Source: Druceiella hillmani (Eukaryota > Arthropoda > Insecta > Lepidoptera > Hepialidae). Taken from it: a stretch of 64,000 nucleotides of DNA. The notes beneath the pieces were generated by a model, which made no database searches, was not told the origin of the DNA, and saw only the letters and a list, made by a program, of their open reading frames with translations. The position numbers and the translations under genes are program-made. The DNA lies in assembly GCA_039881145.1 (NCBI GenBank), contig JAYKKI010000037.1:18788501-18852500 (forward strand), in the 5' to 3' direction. Positions 34,896 through 45,100 of this stretch are shown piece by piece (within the stretch, counting starts at the first letter, position 1; every line of letters starts with the position of its first letter).

Positions 34896-35385
34896 AAAAG
34901 TCTTCATTCCAAACGGACGATGTCGCGGGCAAAAGATAATCGGTATATAAACTTAATCGCTTACAGGCATCACGTATACACTATCCCGTGTATAGTCACC
35001 ACGTGCTACAATTACTTGGGTAGTACATATCGTATTAATATCAATGATCTTCTAAATGGGTTCCAATTAACGGGAATTTTCTAATAACTATAAAATAGAT
35101 CTCGAAATTATTCCGAACTACTAATTCAAGTTACAATCGAATTAAAAATAGATAAAAACGATAATATTTGGCTAAATTAACTTTGTTATCTAACTAGTAA
35201 ATAATTTCTTTACATATTTGTTTACCTAATTAAAGAAAGAAGATAGAGAGTTAAATTATAGTTTTTCCTATTGGCTAATTTGGTCACGAGTCTTAGAATT
35301 ACAAAAATAAAATTATTTATATAATTAAGAAGTAGGAGTTGTAGGAAGTATATATTTTTCTTTGTTTATACACTAAAAGTATATA
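34896..35385. other. Helitron 3' flank, termini not resolved
   Basis: A small hairpin (tatacac, then 'tatccc', then 'gtgtata', about 34976-34995) sits about 90 bases after the helicase end. It might be a Helitron 3' hairpin, but the expected CTRR end is not clear. Nothing else is recognised. Confidence 0.25.
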
Positions 35386-35389
35386 TTTA

Positions 35390-35390
<1 letters not shown>

Positions 35391-35444
<54 letters not shown>

Positions 35445-35450
35445 ATGTAT
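35391..35450. repeat. TA/TG microsatellite
   Basis: An AT run (about 35391-35431) passes into a GTGTGTGTGT tract and 'atgtat'. Confidence 0.95.
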
Positions 35451-35653
35451 TATAAAACTGTTTCCATATTTAATGATACTTAATAATCTTCAATATTTTA
35501 CAACGTGATACAACAAAACACAAATTATAATCAAACATTTCGTTCTACTTGAGGTTTTCGTAAAATTGACCTTATTATTTCCAGTTTCTACTAATAAAAA
35601 TATATATACAGCAAGGTCGTGACTTAAAATATTTAAAAATTGATTGGATACTT

Positions 35654-35722
35654 GAATTTTATTCACATAATGATATAAATGAAAGCAGATTATTCATTTA
35701 TATAATTATATGAATAAAATTC
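35654..35722. repeat. Inverted repeat with 30-bp arms
   Basis: The arm at 35654-35683 (gaattttattcac at its outer end) pairs with 35693-35722 with two mismatches around a 9-base spacer. AT-rich, no coding capacity. Confidence 0.85.
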
Positions 35723-35729
35723 ACATGCA

Positions 35730-37240
35730 GACACTTGAATATGTTTGAATTTAAAAAGCCTAAGCCGACGTTGTGTTTGTATGACCTATTTTTAACAAAA
35801 AAATAAAGGGTACGTAAAGTACTTACTGTAGTAAGCAAAGCCGTCCACAAATTTCAAAAGCCTGCTTCATTTTCATTGAAAGTACGAGTGAAAAAGTGAA
35901 ATGAGGGCCAGGCAGCGGTGACAAACGTAAACGTGTATTTTATATGAAAGTTGTGGTGCTTTTCTCATTTCAATCATATACTTGTTCCATATACTTGGAA
36001 ACATATCGCTGGCTGGATGAACATTGAAATGGTTACGAGCTAGGAATAGCGGAACTTATTCGGACATAATATAATAGTAGATTTTCATGAATTTAAGAAA
36101 GTTGTTTAAAAAAATTACTAGGCGCTAGTTGTACAGGGTAAACACATTAAAACACACAAAATACATGAACATCCTTACTTTTCAAAGAAGTTAGGTAAAA
36201 TTGTTAGGTACGTTTTTAGAAATTTTGTCATGGTCTCTGGATAGAAATTTTGCATGTAATACTATATTTTCAATGACCAAAACACTATTCTTTCATCTTA
36301 ATTCAGTTGAAATCTATTTGATCCAATCCAGCTTCAGCAACCTGCGGTCATTATCGTCCGCGCCCTAGACATCATGAAGTTTTATTAACAAATTGAAAAT
36401 AAACCACGCAGTAAATTCTAGTGCATACAAACACCGGGTCACTAATTAATTTATAACTTATCAATAAAAGATATGAGAATGAATACTTTACACTTGACTC
36501 CTTTCTATTACAAGTAAATTTGAAAATTAATTGAAATAGGAAATTTGCTATTTAATAATACATCTCTAAGTCTATTTATAGTTTACATATTAATCATTAT
36601 TGAGTCAAATATCACCTCAAAACTTTATATTCGTGTTTCAAATGCGACCCTCCTAATGGCTCAATAATTTTTTTTAAATTTCCTCAAAAATATAAAAAAT
36701 ATTACTGAAAAAGAAAAATCACGTCTGTATGTAAGTTCGGTTGTCAACAGAATTAAATTAGTACTATTAAACATATTACTACTAACATTGTATTAAAAAA
36801 AAAGCAAAAATTTCAATGCAATCCATCTAACGTTAAAATAGTTAGCACATGCACTTGTTAATTCAATCTAGGATGCTTGATATTAAAAATACCTTATTAA
36901 GGTCCTTGTAAGATAAAAATAATATTTCAGTCACATTTCATTAAGAATAAAATATTTTATATATAAATAATTTATTCTGTCATCGTCAGGAAAAACATTA
37001 ATTTAAATTTAATTTTTGAAAACGCGCGTTAACGAAACTAACATTTATCCGAAACTAACGTACAACTTTTCGAAAAAACTTCGATAGGTTTAAATAAATT
37101 TGTAAAAATTATGATTTTATTATTTATTAAATTATTAAAGACATTTTTATTGTAATGCAGTAAGATAGAGGAAATTATTTTCGCAATTATTTTTTTTGCT
37201 ATAAGAGCTATTGTTAACATTAGTAATAAAATAAATGCAA
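35730..37240. other. Non-coding interval, nothing recognised
   Basis: AT-rich and non-coding up to the palindrome. The minus frame 37220-37038 is Ile/Asn/Lys-rich and looks like chance. Confidence 0.5.
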
Positions 37241-37345
37241 TATTATTATTGAATATATTTGGCGTTAATTTTGTAGAAATTCATTATTCACAATTAAATG
37301 AAACTACGTGATGTAGTATTATTTCTACTATCTTTAATTTCTTTA

Positions 37346-37386
37346 CCACGACCTAGGTTTCGTTGTATTACAACATCTTCAGGTGG
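37346..37386 (-). ncRNA. Hammerhead-ribozyme-like motif, left arm
   Basis: This is the mirror copy of the motif at 37414-37454, identical because the palindrome arms are identical here. A transcript through the whole element would fold into one long hairpin and contain only one strand sense of each arm, so only one motif per transcript direction could be active. Confidence 0.45.
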
Positions 37387-37413
37387 GATATAAGCAAAGA
37401 ATATGCTTATATC

Positions 37414-37454
37414 CCACCTGAAGATGTTGTAATACAACGAAACCTAGGTCGTGG
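37414..37454 (+). ncRNA. Hammerhead-ribozyme-like motif, right arm
   Basis: In order: CCAC (stem I, 37414-37417), CTGAAGA (37418-37424, matching CUGANGA), one extra T, a GTTGT-AAT-ACAAC stem-loop (37426-37438), GAAA (37439-37442), CCTAGG (37443-37448), TC (37449-37450, the usual cleavage dinucleotide) and GTGG (37451-37454, closing stem I). The four-base CTAG between GAAAC and GTC mirrors the very short stem III of retroelement hammerheads, which are thought to act as dimers. The extra T after the core is non-standard. The presence of all blocks in order is seen; activity is inference. Confidence 0.45.
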
Positions 37455-37559
37455 TAAAGAAATTAAAGATAGTAGAAATAATACTACATCACGTAGTTTC
37501 ATTTAATTGCGAATAATGAATTTCTACAAAATTAACGCCAAATATATTCAATAGTATCA

Positions 37560-38870
37560 AAAGGAAGTAAGGATAGAAATGAAAAATAAATGAAAACAAA
37601 TCTTTTTATTTAAATTTATCTTTAAGATATTATCATTAAATGAGGGCAAAAAGTTTTTCAGATTGACATATCTAATTTAAAATATTTTAATAAAAATGAA
37701 AGTAATTCAGAATCTTGCAACTTATTTTTAGAATATTTCACTGTCCATTAGACGTCGTTCTTACTCATTTATGCCCTATTCCAGTCATTAGTTTGAGCAA
37801 GAAGCGACCATGACTGCATTTTACTTCATTCGTTTTTTTATTTAAAAAATTAAAATTATTTACGGTAAGCGATTCTACAAAAACGTTTTAATCGGTGCTC
37901 CTTTATTTTCGTTTTAAAATTTTTTTATTTCAGAATTACACATATTTTCCTATGTTTAGAATTTTAATTTTGCTTTTGCTTTCGTGTGTGCGTGCGTAAA
38001 TTATCAAAAGGTAAACTGTTAACTTATATTGACAATGGTTTTATTGTTGTCGAAATGAATATCTTTTCGCTTTGATCGAAGTTTACGTGCTTTTTTCGTC
38101 AAATCTGTCGAGTCTGTGACTGTCATGGATTTATATGGTACATGTATGGATAGAAGACAACAAAACGGGACCCAATATTCACTTCATTTTATCATGCTAA
38201 CTCATAGAATTCTGTGGAAAGTACCTTTAAAACTATTATGTAAAATAATGTTCCTTTTATAAATACAAGATTTCCCTTTTTTTCTGATTGAAGATTTTGA
38301 TGAAACTTTTAAAGAACTTTTTTTTTCATTTTCTCTGTATAACCTGGGTCCAACACTATATAGGCTTTTGTTAGTCTCTACTTTTTTAAATACATCACAA
38401 TTATTTAACCAGTTGTAAACGCACGTATGTACCTTATTTTGGCGTTCCAAGAAGGTTTTCTCCTTTTCCTCTGACTGTCAAAAATATTCAACACCTTGAA
38501 TTATCACTATTAAAGTACTTAAAACTTTCCAATATTTACAAATTATTATCCCTTTAAGTAAACAGTGAAAAATATTTGATTGGGTTCATATATGGAATGC
38601 CTATTTTATCTAAGTTGCTTCTTTGCGTGATTGGAATTGAATTTGTTGAATGTAATTCAATAATTGAATTTGTCGATATTGTAAAAAAATATAAAATTCC
38701 AAAATAATAAAAAAATAAATTTGCATTTTGTCATATGAAGAGTGAAGTAAGCACTATGCCATAATTTTATTATCAAGATATAATTTTACCTACACCCTGA
38801 AAACATATTTAATCTTTTTTATAAATATTTGGTTACATTCTGATTTTTATTATATTATATCTTGTCCATT
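37560..38870. other. Non-coding interval, nothing recognised
   Basis: The minus frame 38450-38202 has no recognisable motif. No repeat family was identified. Confidence 0.5.
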
Positions 38871-38872
38871 AT

Positions 38873-38881
38873 GTATGTGTA

Positions 38882-38925
<44 letters not shown>
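38873..38925. repeat. TA/TG microsatellite
   Basis: 'tatgtgtatatatgtg' followed by (TA)n. The open frames across it on both strands are artefacts of the repeat. Confidence 0.95.
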
Positions 38926-38926
<1 letters not shown>

Positions 38927-38929
38927 TAT

Positions 38930-39940
38930 TATTATATTATATCTTTTTTGTAACATTGCTATAACATACAAAATTTTCACTTTACATTTTCCACTAAAAA
39001 CATACGAACAGAGAAGTTTGGAAAAAGTCGTGCTAAAATCGCACAGGCACAAAATTAAAAAATTGTTTTGATATCTATAGTTTCCTGAAAATTATTTTTT
39101 AGCTAGTATGTATTTAAACTAATGCTTAAATACTACCGACAGATTTAATTTTCTTCTGAAATAATTTTGAATCTATGTAATCTATTTAGTAACATACTAA
39201 AACCTACACAAAACGACTTTCTTAACGTGCTCAATCAAATATCATTTTAAAATATGAATATTTAAAAAAATGTGAATGCCTATTTATAAAACTAAGAATA
39301 TAGGTAATTGTATTGATCCTTTTTAGACTAGGTAAATCTTTTTTTAGATTTACTGAAACAAAATAACTTGAAAAAACATTGCTCTAGCGATCAGAGAAAA
39401 TCTTAGAATTAATTTCTTTTGACAAAATCTTTGCAATATTTCGTGATGAGCTAAAAACTTTCAGATTTTACTCCATAATTTTAAAGTGTTAAATCTCTGA
39501 AAATAGATACGAAATACCTAGAATTAGGAATTATTTTTTTTCTTATGTTTCTGTAAGGGTAATAAATAATTGTTTTCTTTTATATATGTCTTACACTTTA
39601 AAAATTATAGATGAATTAATTATAATTATTAATTTTAAAACATTTTTAAACTAACATAATATTTACATTCACAAACTATTTTTTAGGCATAATACAGGAT
39701 AATCTATTTAGAATGTTACCACAAAATATAAACAAGGTATGACTATTCCTAATGACACGGCTGATAACCAGCGTTAAGAAATATTAATGTAGAACTAGAA
39801 AAACTTTTATTTGATAAAGAATTAGCGTAGTACATTTTTAAGTAAAATCTCATTTATGACAATCTGTTTTGTAAGAAAAATTAATAATGATTTTGTTATT
39901 ATTGAACAAATGAAAGTGTAAACTTTAAAATAAGGTTCCA
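38930..39940. other. Non-coding interval, nothing recognised
   Basis: AT-rich, dense stops, no repeat or exon recognised. Confidence 0.5.
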
Positions 39941-39942
39941 AA

Positions 39943-40137
39943 TATTGAATATATTTGGCTTTAATTTTGTAGAAATTCATTGTTCACAGTTAAATAAAAC
40001 TATGTGCTACAGTATTAGTTCTACTTTTTTCCAAGTGTGAAGATGTTGTAATACAAAGAAACCTAGGTAGTGGTAAAGAACTTAATGAAAGTAGAAATAA
40101 TACTACTACACGTAGTTTTATTTAATTGTGAATAATG
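39943..40137. mobile_element. Fold-back element copy 4, diverged, right end lost
   Basis: The left terminal TATTGAATATATTTGGC starts at 39943. The left arm runs through 'aataaaactatgtgctacag' and the right arm from 'gtgaagatgttgtaatacaa' to 'gaataatg' near 40137, where homology stops before the terminal repeat. Many substitutions separate it from copy 3, and the centre is shortened. The hammerhead-like core is damaged (GTGA in place of CTGA; TA at the cleavage site). Confidence 0.8.
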
Positions 40138-40139
40138 TT

Positions 40140-40595
40140 CCATATAAATAACTTATTCGTATTTGTCATACCCACCCATATTGGTTTAACGGTAAAAAAT
40201 TGTCGAGTTTCATAAAGACTAAATAATGGAAACGACTAAAACCATCCCTATCGGTTACCCCGGTGCATATATTTTTACTTTCCGTGCTAAATCGCCTGAT
40301 GATTGAAACAACGAATAAATCAGAATAACATTTGAATTTTTTTTTTAAAAACTATTAATGAAAATATCATTGACTTTGCTGTAATCAACAAGTTTTATAG
40401 GCACTCAAACGAAAAGTTAACACAATAATAAGTTGCTCCTTGTGTAACTTCGTAATTAGTTCATAAGCATTTTAAACATTTGGAATTATTAAAGTGAAGT
40501 TAATATTGACGATAACTGTTTTCCTTACACAAAGAAATTTGACCACCTCATATTTTATACTAATTGCATTATTTGGATAACTTTTTGACTAAACA
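40140..40595. other. Non-coding interval, nothing recognised
   Basis: No gene or repeat recognised on either strand. Confidence 0.5.
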
Positions 40596-40599
40596 CTGT

Positions 40600-40708
40600 G
40601 ACTGTGACTGGCGCGGGCGTGTTTGGCTGTGTGTGTGCGTGTGAATGCACGTGTACGCGTGTGCGTGTACGTGCGTGCACGCGCGCTGTTTGTGTACGTG
40701 TGCGTTAC
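40600..40708 (+). repeat. Alternating purine-pyrimidine GT/GC tract
   Basis: About 100 bases rich in GTGTGCGTG and ACGTGCGTGCACGCGCGC units, a sequence type prone to left-handed (Z) DNA. The open frame over it is low complexity. It lies 47 bases before a long TA tract. Confidence 0.85.
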
Positions 40709-40749
40709 CAGAAAAATCTCGGTAAATAACGTAATAGAAGAGGATAGAC

Positions 40750-40754
<5 letters not shown>

Positions 40755-40822
<68 letters not shown>
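40755..40822. repeat. Long TA microsatellite
   Basis: An uninterrupted (TA)n run of about 68 bases, the longest pure tract in the window. Confidence 0.97.
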
Positions 40823-40824
<2 letters not shown>

Positions 40825-41690
40825 GAAGAGTAGTTAGCCTAAACAAGTTTATCACGTAAGGGAGTCTTGCCCGGGTAAAGACAGCCGTATTTAATAATCA
40901 ATAACAGTAATGTGGTTTACACCATTAACTTCTCCATGGAAAATCTAAATGCATTGGATGACGTGTCTTTCAAGTACGAATATCAATGTATTGTTTTTCT
41001 GTTAATTCTATAACCTCTTTTTGTGTCCGTACTAGTTTATGTACAATCTATTTAAAGATTTCTAATCTGTTTAAAAGTAATACTGTTTTAATAGATTTAA
41101 ATAATCAAACCTTATGGAAAATATGTAGATAATACGAAATTCACCTTAAGTTAGAGTTGTGCTGATATATGATAATGACACAAAACATTCATTCCTTCAT
41201 TTTGTTTGCTTAGATTTGCACTAGAAATAATTTTACCTACTCAATTATAATGTTTATATATATATATATATATATACATATATACATACATTTTTGTTTT
41301 TGTTTCTAAAAGCAAAATTAGAAGGCCGCTTCACCGAAGACTCAGTTTCAACTATCAATGCGGTTTAGTCTACATAGATGGTAAAAGAAATTTTATAAAG
41401 CTTTAATATATATTAATATTAAAAGTTACGTATTGTATAATCGTCATTTATTTCACTGTAAATCGATTCGTATATAATGTAATAATACAAAACGAAATTT
41501 ATAATTAATTTTTTTCACCTAACGAGAAGATTTCATTTAAATTTAATAAGCTAAATATAAATATAATCTTCTAGATAATGTTGTCATTCATTATCTTACT
41601 TGTTCGTTACTATAAACATTTATTTTAGTCACTAATTTTTTAATAATTCCTTATAAATGTGAATACTAAGGATTTAGCCGGTATTTTATT
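40825..41690. other. Non-coding interval with a short TA tract
   Basis: A (TA)n tract lies at about 41254-41284. Nothing else was recognised. Confidence 0.5.
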
Positions 41691-41691
41691 T

Positions 41692-41805
41692 TATTTCCTT
41701 TTTTGTTCAAAAATTATTTATCATTAAGTTAGGTTAGGTTAGGTTACTCCCTTTTTTCCCTTTTTTATTCCCTTTTTTGTTTAAAAATTATTTATGGTTA
41801 TGGAT
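41692..41805 (+). repeat. TTAGG telomere-type tract between direct repeats
   Basis: (TTAGG)3 followed by TTA lies at 41729-41746, matching the insect telomere unit. It is flanked by two near-identical segments, 'ccttttttgttcaaaaatta' then 'tttatca' (about 41698-41724) and 'cccttttttgtttaaaaatt' then 'atttatgg' (about 41771-41799). Such interstitial tracts can be left by repair with telomeric sequence, but three units can also arise by chance. Confidence 0.6.
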
Positions 41806-42130
41806 TTTCCAAAAACTCCGAAATGGGTGTTTCTTCATTTTTATCATTAAATAAAAACACGAATTTTCATGAATTTTATATAATTATATTCAATCCTATA
41901 CGGGCTGAATGTAAATACATAAAGTGCATAGACTCAAAAAAATTCTTACTAACACTGAATATTTACCATCGCATAAGTCTGACGATATAAATGTGGAAGT
42001 TACATTTTGTAACTTTATATATTCACTTTTAGAACACACTTCAAAAAAAGCAGATTCCCAAATCAGTGTATCTTTTTAACTTTATTATCTAAACTAGACT
42101 CATCATATTTACACTCGCTAACTTTCCTTG
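41806..42130. other. Non-coding spacer
   Basis: No feature recognised before the satellite array. Confidence 0.5.
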
Positions 42131-42800
42131 ACGAGCCTTTTGTTCACAAGTAGTGGCCAGGGTTTAATAAATCAAAGGTGATGACAGTACTCCTCAATGG
42201 CGAGAAGTAGTTTCATCAAGTTTAGGCTCGTTTTATTTATCTTGATAAGCCCTTTCATCTCACATGGTATCCAAGGTTTGATATTTAAGGTGGCAATGTG
42301 ATGTGAGTAACGTAATATATATGTAATTTGGTAACGTGTAAGATGGTAACGAGGTGTAATGGCGAGGAGTAACTTTTGAACTTGGGCTCATTTCACATAC
42401 TAGTCTTTAGTCATAAATGGTTGCCAACGTCAGATAACGCAGCTGAAACATAAAGACAGGAGCTCCTCAATGGCGGAGAGTATATTTATCTTGTTTCAGC
42501 TCTTTTCATTTCCGTTGATGTGTCTTTCAGTCACAAGTGATTATCAGGATCTGTTATTAGAGAAAACAGGTGATAACAGGAATTTCTTAATGGTGAAGAG
42601 TAAGACCATGACTTCGGAGTTGTTTGACTTATCTTAGTTCCTATTACCATCTTTTCGTACCGTCATCAGATTAGTAAATCTCTCCCTTCAGGTACTGGAG
42701 AGATTTACTAATCTGATGACGGTACGAAAAGATGGTAATAGGAACTCTTTAGTGGTGAGGTAAAACTTATGGAGTTTGAGCATGTTAGTCTTATTACCTA
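42131..42800 (+). repeat. Degenerate satellite array, about 110-160-bp unit
   Basis: Two landmark segments alternate. A first segment (for example 'gacgagccttttgttcacaa' near 42131) recurs near 42242, 42400 and 42514. A second (for example 'ctcctcaatggcgagaagta' near 42190) recurs near 42354, 42463, 42581 and 42744. The units are well diverged from each other. The last interval is lengthened by the perfect inverted repeat at 42636-42746. No coding capacity. Confidence 0.7.
42636..42746. repeat. Perfect inverted repeat with 50-bp arms inside the satellite
   Basis: The arms 42636-42685 and 42697-42746 are exact reverse complements around an 11-base loop (cttcaggtact). The outer ends are AGTTCC and GGAACT. 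With zero mismatches in an otherwise badly diverged array, the inverted copy must be recent. It looks like inverted duplication of one piece of a satellite unit, as after fold-back synthesis at a break. Confidence 0.97.
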
Positions 42801-44485
42801 TTAAAACAGCGACAAATGCATGTGCAGGTATATGCAATAAAGTGACACTAGGTATATTTGTAAGTACGCATGTACGTATGTGGGTATGTATGAATGTATT
42901 CATGTTCATTAATTGCCGCAACTATCTGTTTTGATTTTAATAAATGAAGAGATATGAAATTATTCATGAGTTCGACTTATTTCAGGTGACATAATATATC
43001 ATAAGAATTAAAAATTAAAAAACTTATATAAAAGAATCAAACCGAGTGCAAATAAATATTTAATGAAAAAGGTATGGAAAAGTTTATAATAATAGAAACA
43101 TCACTATTAATTTTATTAAATTAATGGAACTTTTGCGGTAAGCAATATACTAAGGCACGAATATACTAGGGCTGAGATAGTTCCAAAAGTAATTGCTAAT
43201 TAAACTTGCTCTTAATAGTTTTTGTCAATTAAAAATGAGATATTATTTTAAACCTAATTAATGTGTATATAAATAAAGTCATACATAAAGGGAATTTTAA
43301 TAAAACATTAAATTGTTGGTTGTTAATTAATGAAAATACAACCAATTTGGAAAAAAATTACATCGAAATTATAGTTCTTTTCTTTTTTCTACAAGAAACC
43401 TCAGGCTTGAATAATTGTTAATTAGATAAAGAATTTTTGTGGCATTATAATTACAAACGAGAAGATATTTGCAGTAATATGACCTTCTTAGCTACTGTGG
43501 AACGCACATTTGATATGTTTGAGTTCGAGTAGAAACCAGAAATTGAAAGAGAAACGCCACTCTTGGCGATGTCTTGAGTCGTTCAAATATTAAATCTCAC
43601 CTCGGGGATTTAACGTTATTAAAGATTTTATGTTAAAAAAATTAGGTTATGTTAATAATATTTCAAGATTCGTTTACAAGATGTAAGATTTACAAGATTG
43701 TTGGTCGGTATAATTATGAAAAATATATAATTAGATTTTGAATACATGATTGTTCTCTCAATTTGTAGTTGGAATAAATGATATTTTAATTTCATTAACT
43801 TGTTAAAATGTGTAATTACAACATAGGACAATGAGAGAACAATTTAACCTATCATCAAAATAGTATAATAGATCACAGAGATTTTATATAACATATTTTT
43901 ATACATTATAGGAGACAATGTTATTGTACACCTGCATATCACGTCATGTAAAATAAATACACGTTGACAATATCTCATAAAACGGAATCATTAAATTTTC
44001 ACCGGATTTGGATAATACTGTATTGGTGAGGAAATTTAATCATAAAATGCTTCATATTTTACATCTTTATAATTATTTTTAAAGTATGGATTCATAAACA
44101 AAAATATATGAAAGTTATATAATATTAATTTTTCGTTTTAATTAAAAAGATGGGAAGTCGTATTTCTATCGAATATTTTACTAGTCCCTTTAAACCTGAA
44201 AACGGAAAAAGTGTCGTTAACCCATATACACACGTAAACTGGACATAATGATGAAATAATTTAGACCAATGCGAATTTAGTATGCTGTTACTTTGAGTAT
44301 TGATTTTGAATTTCTTTCTTATTTCGACATTTTTAAATAACTTTACTATTAATTTAAAAATTGTTATTTATTAACGCCTGGAAGAAAAATATTGGAATTT
44401 CACGAAGCTTATTGTCAAATACTTTTATTCTTTTTGACCATGTAGGTACATGTAAACAAGCCATGTTTTTAATCTGTTATTCACA
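42801..44485. other. Non-coding interval, nothing recognised
   Basis: AT-rich, no exon or repeat family identified; the piece at 43480-43620 is somewhat GC-richer but unassigned. Confidence 0.5.
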
Positions 44486-44487
44486 GA

Positions 44488-44690
44488 ATAAAGCACGTCG
44501 GATCGCAAAAATCCTTTCCCTGTGTTTTATAAAATCGAGCCATTTTGCGAACATTTTGCAAAGCTTCTGAAAATTATTTTTTACTCTGATCTTTGAAGTG
44601 GATATTGAAATTGCATTCAACTTAACACGGAAAGAGTAAATGTACTGTATGGACTTTTTTGCTGAAAGATTTGCCAGTAAAGTTCTCATT
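44488..44690 (+). repeat. Unnamed dispersed repeat, copy A
   Basis: The segment with 'gcaaaaatcctttccctgtg', 'aaaatcgagccattttgcga' and 'acattttgcaaagcttctg' aligns along about 190 bases with 62211-62395, and its middle with 59160-59275, all in the same orientation. No coding capacity or terminal repeat is clear. The small frames over it (44361-44570 plus, 44689-44477 minus) are probably chance. Confidence 0.7.
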
Positions 44691-44699
44691 TATTTTCAA

Positions 44700-45040
44700 T
44701 TCATTCAATTATTTTAAACTAGAATATATTTCACGTAAAAATTATTAAGTCTAATGATAATTATAACTCGTTTAAGAAATATTTATGAAAATCTAAACAA
44801 TTAAAGAATGAAAATTATATTTTTTTATAAAGTATTCTTGAAAAGTTATAAAAAAAGCCTTCTTACCTCCATATGATAACCTTCAATTAGACGGTTTTAA
44901 AAAACGGCAAATGGAGACGTATCTCATAAAATTAGTAGCAAACGTAAAACAATGAGAACAAGTAGTAGCAAAACGTAAAACATAATACAAAACTATTTAA
45001 TTAAAATAAAATAACAATTTTCTTTCCAATATTCATTACC
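44700..45040. other. Non-coding spacer
   Basis: A short duplication (agtagcaaacgtaaaacaat / agtagcaaaacgtaaaacat) lies at about 44934-44983. Nothing else. Confidence 0.5.

Positions 45041-45042
<2 letters not shown>

Positions 45043-45098
<56 letters not shown>
45043..45098. repeat. TA microsatellite
   Basis: An uninterrupted (TA)n run of about 55 bases. Confidence 0.95.

Positions 45099-45099
<1 letters not shown>

Positions 45100-45100
<1 letters not shown>

Larger units (their letters stand above)
37247..37553. mobile_element. Fold-back element copy 3: near-perfect 307-bp palindrome
   Basis: The left arm 37247-37396 and right arm 37404-37553 are each 150 bases and differ at one position (A/G in 'ttattcacaatt' against 'aattgcgaataa'), around a 7-base centre (aagaata). 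The ends read TATTGAATATATTTGG and its mirror; the outermost TA on both sides may be a TA target duplication. The terminal TATTGAA/TTCAATA also ends the copies at 1935, 31201 and 39943. There is no open reading frame, so it must be moved by other elements. One mismatch in 150 bases implies recent insertion or arm homogenisation. Each arm carries a hammerhead-like core in opposite orientation. What enzyme mobilises it is unknown. Confidence 0.92.
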
